Source: Albugo candida (taxonomy: Eukaryota > Oomycota > Peronosporomycetes > Albuginales > Albuginaceae). From it: a DNA stretch of 64,000 bases. Location: contig CAJNAR010000158.1 of assembly GCA_905220665.1 (NCBI GenBank), positions 62,001 to 126,000 on the forward strand. Reading direction: 5' to 3'. Positions 43,750-52,570 of this stretch are shown one piece after another. A program made the translations under genes and the position numbers. The notes under the pieces were generated by a model, which saw only the letters and a list, made by a program, of their open reading frames with translations, was not told the origin of the DNA and searched no databases. How positions within the stretch are numbered: position 1 is the first letter of the stretch; every line of letters begins with the position of its first letter.

Positions 43750-44325
43750 ATGGCAAAGTACTGTTCGGCGCATGTGCTGTTAGCTGCATTCATCGTACTA
43801 CAAAAACTGGCAGAAACACAAATTAAATGCTCATTTTCGCATAATTTTATGCTTTTTATGAATTTGCTCAAAGTCAATCCCTCACTGCAAAGATGTGGTG
43901 ATTTGTCTTCCTATCAAATACGAGCGGCCTCATCGCTTCCCAATTTGGATCAATTGTCAATCATGTGCCACAGTGACGAATGTACGACAATGATTCAGAC
44001 ACTGCGAGGGATGAACTTGCCTAACTGTAGTGCTCATATTCCATGGCGACTCCACCGAATCAATCTGCTTGCTTTAGTCACACAATATGACGCTGTCTGT
44101 GAGCGAATTCGGAACGAGGATGAGAAGAAGCTCAAAGCTCAAGCGGCTCTCCTGATACTCACGCAGTTGACCGACATGAATATGTCGGCGATTGTCAACT
44201 CCACAGCTTTGGTGAATGCTACCGTGTTGGAGGAACCGAAAAGCACAAAACCAGCGCCTAAAGCGAAAATGATGCAACAGAAAAACATGCATCAGGAAGC
44301 CCCACATTCTGAAGGTCAAGATTAA
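43750..44325 (+). CDS. Elicitin-like secreted protein
   Basis: 191 residues from ATG 43750. Signal peptide MAKYCSAHVLLAAFIVLQ to about residue 22, then an elicitin domain whose six cysteines are spaced C-x21-C-x23-C-x4-C-x14-C-x23-C, against C-x23-C-x23-C-x4-C-x14-C-x23-C in classical elicitins. Elicitins bind sterols and fatty acids, important for sterol-auxotrophic oomycetes, and can be recognised by plants. A C-terminal extension follows with two sequons and a Lys/Pro/Gln-rich end, and no obvious GPI signal, placing it among elicitin-like (ELL) proteins. Strong oomycete marker. Confidence 0.85.
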   Translation: MAKYCSAHVLLAAFIVLQKLAETQIKCSFSHNFMLFMNLLKVNPSLQRCGDLSSYQIRAASSLPNLDQLSIMCHSDECTTMIQTLRGMNLPNCSAHIPWRLHRINLLALVTQYDAVCERIRNEDEKKLKAQAALLILTQLTDMNMSAIVNSTALVNATVLEEPKSTKPAPKAKMMQQKNMHQEAPHSEGQD

Positions 44326-44487
44326 ATTCAATATAAGGATTGCGCAATCTCCTGTGTTTCTATGAGTATGTTCGCTTCAAACATCATCGGAAACTTTGCT
44401 ATCAGAAGCTCAAGATACCTTTGTCGCTCCCGAGATACTTGTGTAGTAAAAGTGCTACGGGTTTGACACTGGGTTATGATAGCGAGT

Positions 44488-45579
44488 TCACGCAACTTTT
44501 TCTTGTACTCCAAACGGGAACATAATCCCTGTCCACGCTTCCTCCCGATTTCTCTTGTAATGTAAATCCAGGATGTATCCTCCTGCACGCTGTTGATCCT
44601 TCCGCATTTTCTTAGATTCATGAACTCCGAAATGAGACTTCCTTTTGCCTCCAGGAACAGGGACGGGTTGCGGTCCTGCATCATGCATAGCACTATGGAT
44701 ACCCATCATCGCTGCCTCCATTTCAGCTGTTACTACTGTCGGTTGATCAATTGGAATTGCTGTTGTTGTCGCACGTAGTTGGGTCAATTGATTTTCATCT
44801 CGTTCACCCAGTGCAACTTCCATCAATTCAGCTCTTTGACGTTCGACATCGGCTTCAAATTGTGAATCTTCTTTTTGCTGCAAAAGTCTTCTTTCTTCCG
44901 CGATCCTTTGTTGCTCTGTGAGTAAGTGTGAGATCCGACGTTCCTCCTCTGCTTTTTTCGCGTCATTTGTAGCAATCACAGCGAGGTTCTCCTGCCGATA
45001 CATCTTCCATTGCTTTTGTGCCCGACCCTTTTCCTCATCATCGCCATACACCAAGTCGAATACTGTAAAAATGGTAAGAAATTATTGAAAACGTCATCAC
45101 ACTTACGACGTAACTGAGATTCTCAAGGGTTTCCAGGTAATCATTGTATTCCTCCAACGTGACGAAATCGTCTTCCGTCTTGTTATAACTGACACAGGTA
45201 GAACGATCAGAACGACAAGAAAGCGTGTGCAATTGCCAAGTTTACGCAACTCTTTTAATACTTTTTTGCGAATGGATACTTCTTTCGTGTAGTTGATTTC
45301 CTCAATCGTCTTGTCCTGTAGTTGAGATTTCTTGACTGGCTTGCTACATGTTGGACATGCAATTTCACGATGATGTTGAAATTCGCGTTTAATGCATTGA
45401 TCGCAACTATAGCATGATTATACTTTAGAGGAGCTCCTATTTGACGTAGGAAAAATATGTGATTCGTACAAACGATGACCGCATTTAGAAATCAGCATCT
45501 TCATCTTGATGTTGAGGTAATTAGAATCATCTTCGGCAGATGTGCCACAAACGCAGCATCGAGGCACCATCGGGTCCAT
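44488..45579 (-). CDS. MNAT1: MAT1, CDK-activating kinase assembly factor of TFIIH, 4 exons
   Basis: Exons (minus) 45579..45470, 45406..45251, 45188..45115, 45062..44488; 304 residues. The N-terminal RING is restored by splicing: CCVCGTSAEDDSNYLN..., then ISKCGHRFCDQCIKREF and ACPTCSKPV. Then VSIRKKVLKDYNKTEDDF and LEEYNDYLETLENLIFDLVY, the MAT1 helical block, a long Glu/Arg coiled coil (KKAEEERRISHLLTEQQRIA), and a C-terminal region with AGGYILDLHYKRNREEAWTG corresponding to the CDK7/cyclin H-contacting end. It bridges CAK to core TFIIH and supports transcription and cell-cycle kinase activity. All three introns (55-68 bases) keep phase. Confidence 0.9.
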
Positions 45580-46271
45580 GATCGCACGTACTGCACACGT
45601 TTTATTAAGAGCATCATATCAGATACTGACTGATTTAACAGTACTCAGGTTCATAATTAATCGTCAACCACTCTTGCCATCGAATATCCCGATGAGAGAG
45701 CCCTTTGTCCGTAAGATGAACCACACCATCCTTTGAAGCCCGAGTAGCAATACGCAATGCAATACAGAAAATCGATCTAGCCATCTTGAACTTCTAAGTG
45801 GGTGAACCGTAGAGCTTCCAACAGTTTCCTACGGTCGGTACGTCTGCGACGTCAAACAAGGATCAATATACGACATTTACGCGGCACAGGCATGCTACAA
45901 GGACTACAAATACGCATGTTACGACTTATCGGTCACACATAATACTAAATTGTGTGTTGTAGTAAATCAACTATTGCTCGATTAGTATATTTTCATTATT
46001 GCAATTAGACAAGTTAATCTGCTAGCTTCTTCAACTGCAAAACACTTTGCGGGCAAACTCTGAGACTCACTACAACAAGCATCTTTGACCAATCTGAAGA
46101 TAGCATTTGTCTCGTTATAATACTAGTTTTGGAGACTTTAAAAGTCTGCACACTTTCTGTACTTTATAAAGTCACCCACCCCACCTGCTATATAGTCACT
46201 CGCCACAGACAAAAGGACGGGCGCAAACGCACATTCCATTTCTTGTTTGGCTCTCATCTGGTTGGACCTCA
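45580..46271. other. Divergent promoter region, MAT1 / GH30 genes
   Basis: 692 bases. Near the GH30 start are a TATAAAG-like stretch (about 46164) and the sequence GCACATTCCATTTCT at 46229-46243, an initiator-like element about 30 bases from the ATG. No gene seen. Confidence 0.45.
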
Positions 46272-48332
46272 ATGATAAGAGCCACAGGTACGCCCCCCGT
46301 CAAACGAACGCATTACAACACGGATACGTCTTTACGCGGAGACTCGGATTATCGTACGCACCAACATAAACGTATCCGTCATGCAGTAATCGGTGGTGTA
46401 ATCATGTGCACCGCTGTAGCAACTTTGCTCGAGGTGATGCAAAAAGAGAGATCATCACCTGTAAACCTCTCGGCATCGTCGAGATCTTTGTTCAACGACG
46501 AGACAAGCGATTTTTCAAACAGTGATGAGATCTTAATGTATCAGACCTCGTATCATGACAACGTGCTTGAGCCGATGCAGTTGATGCCGACCATCGCATG
46601 GACACAAATGGACAACTCAGATACAGAGCAAAAGTCGCGTGTCGTTGTGGATGCAAATATCCGACATCAAGAAATTCTCGGATTTGGTGGAGCTTTCACA
46701 GAGGCTGCATCGATGCTATATGGCAAGCTGCCTCAAGAAAAAAAAGATGAGATCTTGAAGCTACTTTTCGGACCTGATGGGCTTCATTTTCATTTGAATC
46801 GAGTTCCAATAGGCTCGTGCGATTTCAGCGTCAGTTCATACTCATTTAATAATGTTTCTGGCGATGTCGAAATGAAGCATTTTGACACTGGAGTAGTCCG
46901 AGATACAGAATGGATCATTCCTTTCATCAAGGACGCAATGAACATGAATCCGTCCATAGACTTATTCGCATCTCCATGGAGTCCTCCCCCATGGATGAAG
47001 CAAAGTCAGGCGGGCTACATTGCGGATTTCAACGGATCAGCGAAGCCAAATGGTCTGAACCCAGACTATAGAAGTGCGTGGGCTAACTATCTTGTGGCTT
47101 GGATTCGTGCTTATGCAAACAAGGGGATCAAGTTCTGGGGAATGACATTGCAGAATGAACCGCTATTTGCTGCTCCTTGGGAAGCTTGTGCCTACGTTGC
47201 AGAAACACAAGCAGACTTCCTTGTCAATTATCTTGGACCGCTTATGCGCAACAATTTTCCAGATTTGAATTTGATGATTTATGACCACAATCTTGATTAT
47301 TTGTTGGATTGGGTGGTGAAAGTATTCAGATTCCCTGGAGCAAAGGCGTTTGTGAATGCAATTGCGGCACATTGGTACACCTCAGATACCAAATTGGATG
47401 GAGCGATGTATCTGGACCGCTTGAACGATACGTATCACGCAGCTGATGGGCGCATGCTGCTTTTCAGCGAGAGCTGCAATTGTCCTGGTGTTGCACGTGG
47501 CAGCGAAGCATGGTATCGTGCTCATCGATATGCTCACAGCATCCACACCGTTCTCTATTACAACTGGCAAGGTTGGGTCGATTGGAATTTGATGCTGAAC
47601 GAAAAGGGGGGTCCCAATCATGCTGGTAATCTCTGTGACGCTCCTATCATTGTTTCAGAGGCAGATAATGATTTTTACATCCAGCCGCTGTATTACGCCC
47701 TCAAACATTACTCTAAATTCATCTCTCCTAAAAGCGTCCGAGTCAAAGCGATAATGCAAGCGCAGTTTAAGAACCCCGGAATGCCTCAGCTCATTACCGG
47801 TTACTCAGTGGTTCTCAACTTTTGCGATAAAAGCTCTCGTCAAGCCATTGAGCGAACTGCAGACGATAAGCTGCAAATCACCGACACGGATATGTGCATC
47901 GAGTCAATAAACCGAGACGATCAGGGATTCCAAGTAGAGTTGGTTTCATGCAAAGAAAGCAGACATCCATGGACTTTTGACGGCGACTTCATTAAGTCCG
48001 ATGATCAATGCCTCTCACTGAATCACGGCTCCATCGAAAATGATGTGAGGCTAATGATGTCACGCTGTGAGAAAGCGGATGCATCCTATCAGCGCTGGTA
48101 TTTCGAGAATGGAAATATGCGCTCCTTTGCGAGTGTTCCGGAGGAAGCACAATGCGTCACCGCTGGCTGGGCATTTCTTCGTGCAACTGCTTTCCAAAGA
48201 CCGGATGAAAAAATTGTTTTGGTCATCATCAACGCAAATACGGAAGAAGCCACTCTCACGCTACAATACCAAGATAAAATGGCTCAAGTGTCGGTACCAG
48301 CATCAGCGTTCCAAACACTTGTTTGGAAGTAA
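46272..48332 (+). CDS. GH30 glucosylceramidase-like hydrolase with ricin-B-like insertion, type II membrane
   Basis: 686 residues. A short hydrophobic segment near residues 38-58 (AVIGGVIMCTAVATLLEVM) after a basic N-terminus suggests a signal anchor. The catalytic (beta/alpha)8 part matches GBA1-type enzymes: ILGFGGAFTEAASML, ASPWSPPPWMKQ, TLQNEPLF with the acid/base Glu near 295, and LLFSESCNCPG with the nucleophile Glu near 400. The beta-sandwich domain is interrupted around residues 535-630 by a ricin-B-type trefoil fragment (MCIESINRDDQGFQVELVSC; DQCLSLNH...; ASYQRWYFENGN). The end KIVLVIINANTEEATLTLQY resumes the GH30 sandwich. It probably cleaves beta-glucosides of sphingolipids or glucans; exact substrate is open. 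Confidence 0.88.
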   Translation: MIRATGTPPVKRTHYNTDTSLRGDSDYRTHQHKRIRHAVIGGVIMCTAVATLLEVMQKERSSPVNLSASSRSLFNDETSDFSNSDEILMYQTSYHDNVLEPMQLMPTIAWTQMDNSDTEQKSRVVVDANIRHQEILGFGGAFTEAASMLYGKLPQEKKDEILKLLFGPDGLHFHLNRVPIGSCDFSVSSYSFNNVSGDVEMKHFDTGVVRDTEWIIPFIKDAMNMNPSIDLFASPWSPPPWMKQSQAGYIADFNGSAKPNGLNPDYRSAWANYLVAWIRAYANKGIKFWGMTLQNEPLFAAPWEACAYVAETQADFLVNYLGPLMRNNFPDLNLMIYDHNLDYLLDWVVKVFRFPGAKAFVNAIAAHWYTSDTKLDGAMYLDRLNDTYHAADGRMLLFSESCNCPGVARGSEAWYRAHRYAHSIHTVLYYNWQGWVDWNLMLNEKGGPNHAGNLCDAPIIVSEADNDFYIQPLYYALKHYSKFISPKSVRVKAIMQAQFKNPGMPQLITGYSVVLNFCDKSSRQAIERTADDKLQITDTDMCIESINRDDQGFQVELVSCKESRHPWTFDGDFIKSDDQCLSLNHGSIENDVRLMMSRCEKADASYQRWYFENGNMRSFASVPEEAQCVTAGWAFLRATAFQRPDEKIVLVIINANTEEATLTLQYQDKMAQVSVPASAFQTLVWK

Positions 48333-48481
48333 TTCGCCAAAGATAATCTACCATTTACCGATATGCATACGTACTTGTTCCGTGCTTGCGTTAAAATTAA
48401 TTACTCGCTCCCGGCCCTTTCTGCTGTCTGATTGGAAATGCTGAAGGGTCTCAATCGTAGAAATTCACAAGAATTTGTAAA
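48333..48481. promoter_or_regulatory. Compact promoter/leader of the bactofilin gene
   Basis: 149 bases between the GH30 stop and the bactofilin ATG on the same strand. Contains a GATTGG (inverted CCAAT) at about 48430. Confidence 0.3.
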
Positions 48482-49060
48482 ATGGATGACAGCGTTTCTT
48501 CGCGCAATGCGCCGCCTCCGAAACCAAAGAGAACGGTAATGCAGCCCTCCTCTTCTGAATTGGATGAAGGGTTCACTGAACACACTTCACCGATTCGACG
48601 TAGTCGGAATATGGCAGCAGCGCGCACGAATGATTCTCCGCCGCAAACACCGACTTATGTGCCAATGCAACGAGCTGCAAAAGTACCGATTATTGACGCA
48701 GAGGCCGAGACGACTATCGGTGCAGCTGTTAAGATGAGAGGCGAATTGAGTTTCGAGCGTTTGCTTCGAATCGAAGGAGAGTTTGATGGCAAGTTAGTAT
48801 CGAAAGGCTCGTTAGTGGTTGGAACAAAAGGCTGTTTGCTAGGAGATGTGGACAGTATGAAAGAAGTATTCATAACCGGTGGAAAGATTGTTGGAAATAT
48901 CACAGTTGAAAAAGTAGTTTTACGTGATAAGGCTTCTGTATTCGGCAATATCACAGCCAAGTCGATCAAAGTGGATCCAGATTGTGTGGTTGTAGGAACA
49001 CTCAATGTTCACGCACAGGCGCCCCAAGTGATTGACGAGAATGGAGAAGTGATGGAATGA
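48482..49060 (+). CDS. Bactofilin-family (DUF583) polymer-forming protein
   Basis: 192 residues, no intron. A Ser/Pro-rich ~70-residue tail (PPPKPKRTVM, PPQTPTYVPMQ) precedes a complete bactofilin beta-helix at about 75-185: EAETTIGAAVKMRGELSFER, LLRIEGEFDGKLVSKG, LVVGTKGCLLGDVDSMKEVF, ITGGKIVGNITVEKVVLRDK, SVFGNITAKSIKVDPDCVVV. Bactofilins are bacterial cytoskeletal polymers, so the presence of one in a eukaryotic gene neighbourhood points to ancient transfer. It lies between GH30 and BUD23, converging on BUD23 with only 31 bases between stops, so it belongs to the nuclear locus. Role in the host cell unknown. Confidence 0.88.
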   Translation: MDDSVSSRNAPPPKPKRTVMQPSSSELDEGFTEHTSPIRRSRNMAAARTNDSPPQTPTYVPMQRAAKVPIIDAEAETTIGAAVKMRGELSFERLLRIEGEFDGKLVSKGSLVVGTKGCLLGDVDSMKEVFITGGKIVGNITVEKVVLRDKASVFGNITAKSIKVDPDCVVVGTLNVHAQAPQVIDENGEVME

Positions 49061-49091
49061 GTCGTTCTGTACAGCTGCTGCGTCATAAGTA

Positions 49092-50181
49092 TCAAAACTT
49101 GCTAGGGCGACGTCGTCCAGTGTACTTGCTGTCACTTTTGATCTTTTTTCCTTGTTTGCGATATCGTTCCTTCTTGGCTGAAATCCAATCTCTGTGTGCA
49201 ATGTAAGTGACTGATGTATCCACGTAGAATAATCACGTACTTGACTTTGATAGATTGGCGCTTTCCTCGATGTAGCTAGATGATCGATGAGAAAAAAAGC
49301 AGTATACTTGAGCTATTCGAACGTACTTTTCTTGCTGGAGCATTTCTACTCATATTCATGATTGCATCAGCTGGCTGATCTGTCAAAGGCGTGGGTAAGG
49401 CTGGTGCCGCATCGTAGCCTGCAAAGAGGCACAAATAGTACTTTTTCGCCTTTGCGGAGTTGGGATAATCGACCACCAGACCACCCGAAAACCCGCTTCG
49501 CATGGCACATGTCGAAATCTCCTCCATCTGCTCTGAGCTTTCAGGATATAGTTGCAAAACAGCTCGTGAACCCCGCTTCAAACATATGTACAGCGAGCTG
49601 AAAAAGCGCATCAGACGCTTTCTGGGTGTATCTGCTTTTCTATCCGAATAACACAGCCATTGTATGGCTGATATGCTGATACACCCATCAAATATTCCAG
49701 GACGAAACGGAAGCCCTGCGCCAATGTCTTGCTCAAACACATCACCACTACTGTCTCTCTCTGCTGCAATCGCCAGCATACTCTTACTGATATCCATCCC
49801 GATCCATGCGTGTCCCGCTTCCTCCAATGCGACTACAAGGAAACTCAGTGCAACGAATGAATTTAATCGTGTGACTTCTACCGCCACTTAAGCCGCTTCC
49901 ACATCCAACATCCAAAATAAGACACTCTTTTTGTGGCGGCAGATTGAGTAACTCGATGGCACGCTGTGCAAGCTGTTCCTGTACAATCAAGATTGCTGAG
50001 ACGCGCCATAAAGAAAGCCCTCGTTTAGCTTGCCTGCACTTTAATAATCCGAGAACACGAGTTATATTTCGCCGCTTCTTTTTCATTGTAAAATATCTTG
50101 CAAAAGTGATTTCGTCAATGCTGTAACAAAGTGTTACAAGAGACAAACCTCTGGTGGTGCAATGTGCTCCGGTCGACTCAT
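49092..50181 (-). CDS. BUD23: BUD23 18S rRNA (guanine-N7) methyltransferase, 6 exons
   Basis: Exons (minus) 50181..50149, 50096..50034, 49978..49882, 49832..49327, 49275..49241, 49191..49092; 277 residues. The N-terminus [20 protein letters not shown] is near-identical in layout to BUD23 across eukaryotes. Motif I is [19 protein letters not shown], followed by [61 protein letters not shown] and the basic C-terminal tail ending [11 protein letters not shown]. Intron 2 starts with GC (CAG|GCAAGC): using GC-AG preserves the family spacing [17 protein letters not shown] exactly, whereas the only nearby GT would delete two residues. Acts with TRMT112 in small-subunit maturation. Start lies 73 bases from the divergent SLC1-type gene. 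Confidence 0.92.
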
Positions 50182-50254
50182 TCTGTCATCGATAGCTGTA
50201 TCCTTAAATAGCGTATAGAATGTACATATTGTAAGGTACGATTACAATTCGAAA
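50182..50254. promoter_or_regulatory. 73-bp bidirectional promoter, BUD23 / SLC1-type transporter
   Basis: Two outward-facing ATGs are 73 bases apart, so promoter and both leaders are packed into this gap. Confidence 0.5.
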
Positions 50255-52177
50255 ATGGAAGAACAACCGAAGCGCAAAGCCTTTATTTTATTTGACGGCG
50301 ACTTACCACGACCACTTGAATCCCAAAATGACGCGGACAGATGTGTACAAGAAAATCTTTCCTCAAGCTCCAGAAACAATTACAGAACCGACTTCACCTC
50401 GATAAATACAAACAGCTTTAGACGTCGATCCGCCTCAAAGAACGAGTCAAATCAGAGACAGACTGCGTCCTACGATGAAGAAGGATCGATTACAGCGGAA
50501 TCTGTACAAATGTCTTCCCTTTCGATGTACAAACAGTCACAGCCAAATGTCGGAACAACGCCACTCAATCAATCGCCTCCTTTCATTACTACTCGAAACG
50601 GACTCAGTTGGATTCTAGCGGCGAGTCTTGCGGGTCTGTGTATAGGGATTAGCATGTACTATCTCAATGTCCCACCTTCAGCCACCAAATGGATCAAACT
50701 TCCTGGAACTTTGTATACGCGAGCAACGCAGTGTATAGTGATGCCGCTAGTATTTGTTAATCTGATTGTCTCGGTATCCGATATGGTTTTACTGGGTCGG
50801 GCTAAAGCAGTTGCATGGCGTTTGCTGGCTTTCACAATTTTCTTCACGTTGATCGGTGTCTTGGAAGGAATTGGTCTGGCTCATTTAGTGCGATATGCGC
50901 TCAGCCTTCATCAATTGACACATATGAGCAATAAGGAAGCTCTTTTTTCAATCCAATGTAGCAACGGAAAGTACTTGGAAGCTTCGGTCAATGGGATGGT
51001 TACTTGCACAGCTTCAAGCGTCAATTCGAGATCGACCTTTGGTGTGGACGATATCAATGGTGCTTTGGAAAGAGATGCTGATTCGTTCGTTGCGATTGGT
51101 TCCACAACAACTAGTTTGATTGAATTGCTTAGTAAATTTGTTCCATCCAATATCATTGGCGCATTGGTAGATAATTCGCTTTTGAGCATTGTAACATTTG
51201 CAGTCGCGTGTGGTATCACTGTAGCTCGAAGCTTTCATGGACCGGTACAATTCAATCCTTTATTGGAATTTTTACGCGAATTGAATGGCTCTTTGATTAC
51301 GATGAATAATCTGATAGTACGAATGGCACCATTGGCTGTATTTACACTTCTCACAGATACATTTGGTTCAGGTTTGAAAGAGCATATTCGCATCTCTCCA
51401 GCCATTATTCCCGCACTGGCATTGCCTGGAATCTTTGCGCTGGGAGTTGTGGTCCATATATTTATCATTCTTCCAATCTTTCTTCTAGTTCTGACGAATG
51501 GGAAGCCATTTTCATACATTCGTTATTTATTTCCAGCATTTATCTACAGCTTCGGTTCTGCGTCATCTGGCGCATCACTTCCTGTGTGTATACAATGTAT
51601 CAAAAGTTCTCGACAAGTTGCCGAGCCTATCGTGGATTTTGTTATGGCATGTGCGACAGCTTTACACAAGAACGGGACCGCGATATATCTTCCTTTAATG
51701 ATATATTTCATGGTTGATCTAAGCGGGCTATCGTCAGATTTAAAGATTGGTCGTGTTCTTATTTTGATCCTAGCTTGCATACTGGGATCAATTGGAGCCT
51801 CTCCGATACCTGGCGGTAATCTAGTCATGCTTTTATCGATTTGGAAGATTTGTATCCCAGATCACGACTTGCCGGATATATATTTGTTCCTTACAGTGAT
51901 CGACGTACTAATGGATCGTATTGCTACAGTAGCAAACATTAATGGTGGCGCAATTTTATGCCGAATTATATCGGAACAAGTGGAAGAGTCTATCACGGAT
52001 GAAATTCTGAGGGGCTATGACGCTACTCATTACGCTAATATCTAGGTGGAATTGAGAAATTTTGCAAATTCAGAGCACATAGTTAATCATGCTCGACGCT
52101 ATGTGCAACAAGAGATTCGGGAAGCATATCGCTCGAATGGAACCGTATACACCTTGAGCAAGCTCACTCGAGGCTGA
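50255..52177 (+). CDS. SLC1/DAACS-type dicarboxylate-amino acid:cation symporter with altered signature motifs
   Basis: Exons 50255..51979 and 52046..52177 give 618 residues; if the 66-base intron is retained, an in-frame TAG at 52043 ends the protein at 596. The intron has a GTGGAA donor, a GCTAAT branch-like site and an ATCTAG acceptor, and the following 43 codons are open and protein-like. A cytosolic N-terminus of ~110 residues precedes membrane helices in DAACS order (GLCIGISMYYLNV; MPLVFVNLIVSVSDMVLLG). SSGASLP corresponds to the serine-rich hairpin. The NMDGT-type motif reads HKNGTAIYLPL, and the final signature reads ATVANINGGAILCRI with Gly where the family has Asp, so sodium or substrate binding is probably changed. 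Plasma membrane; substrate uncertain. Confidence 0.85.
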
Positions 52178-52570
52178 AGAAGTACAAAAGAAACGTTCTT
52201 GTCATTGCAGAAAGTTGCGATGACGGTGATGAATTCAGCTTAAGTAGTCGATTGGGACACGTACAATCCGATAGAACGGCAGAAATTGCAATATCAATAG
52301 ATAATCAAAACCAATATGCATTCGGCCCCTTGATCAATGCACATTGTAAGCAACAGTTTGGCAGTGTAAACATTATACATATTCAATGCAGTACGAAGAC
52401 ATCTCATCACTACGCTTGCCCTTGTCAGGGTAACTAGCATGGTGCAAACCAATCCTGAAAGGAGTACAATACTGTACTCCTTTTGTCATAAGCGTCTGGA
52501 TGGGTGTCACAATAAATGGTAGTCTATCTTGTTATATTAGTGCATGTATTCGGGTTTCTTCGCATCGACT
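52178..52570. other. Intergenic between convergent genes
   Basis: 393 bases between the transporter end and the stop of the tail-motif membrane protein. A 62-codon open stretch (52252-52437) has no recognisable product. Confidence 0.4.

Noticed and set aside
44328..44693. 121-codon ORF overlapping MAT1's end
   Set aside because: Shadow frame; MAT1's C-terminal homology is in the frame ending at 44488.
48655..49005. 116-codon antisense ORF over bactofilin
   Set aside because: Mirror of the repetitive beta-helix; no start context or similarity.
48482..49060. Bactofilin as bacterial contamination
   Set aside because: Base composition and close spacing to multi-exon eukaryotic genes on both sides argue for a resident gene.
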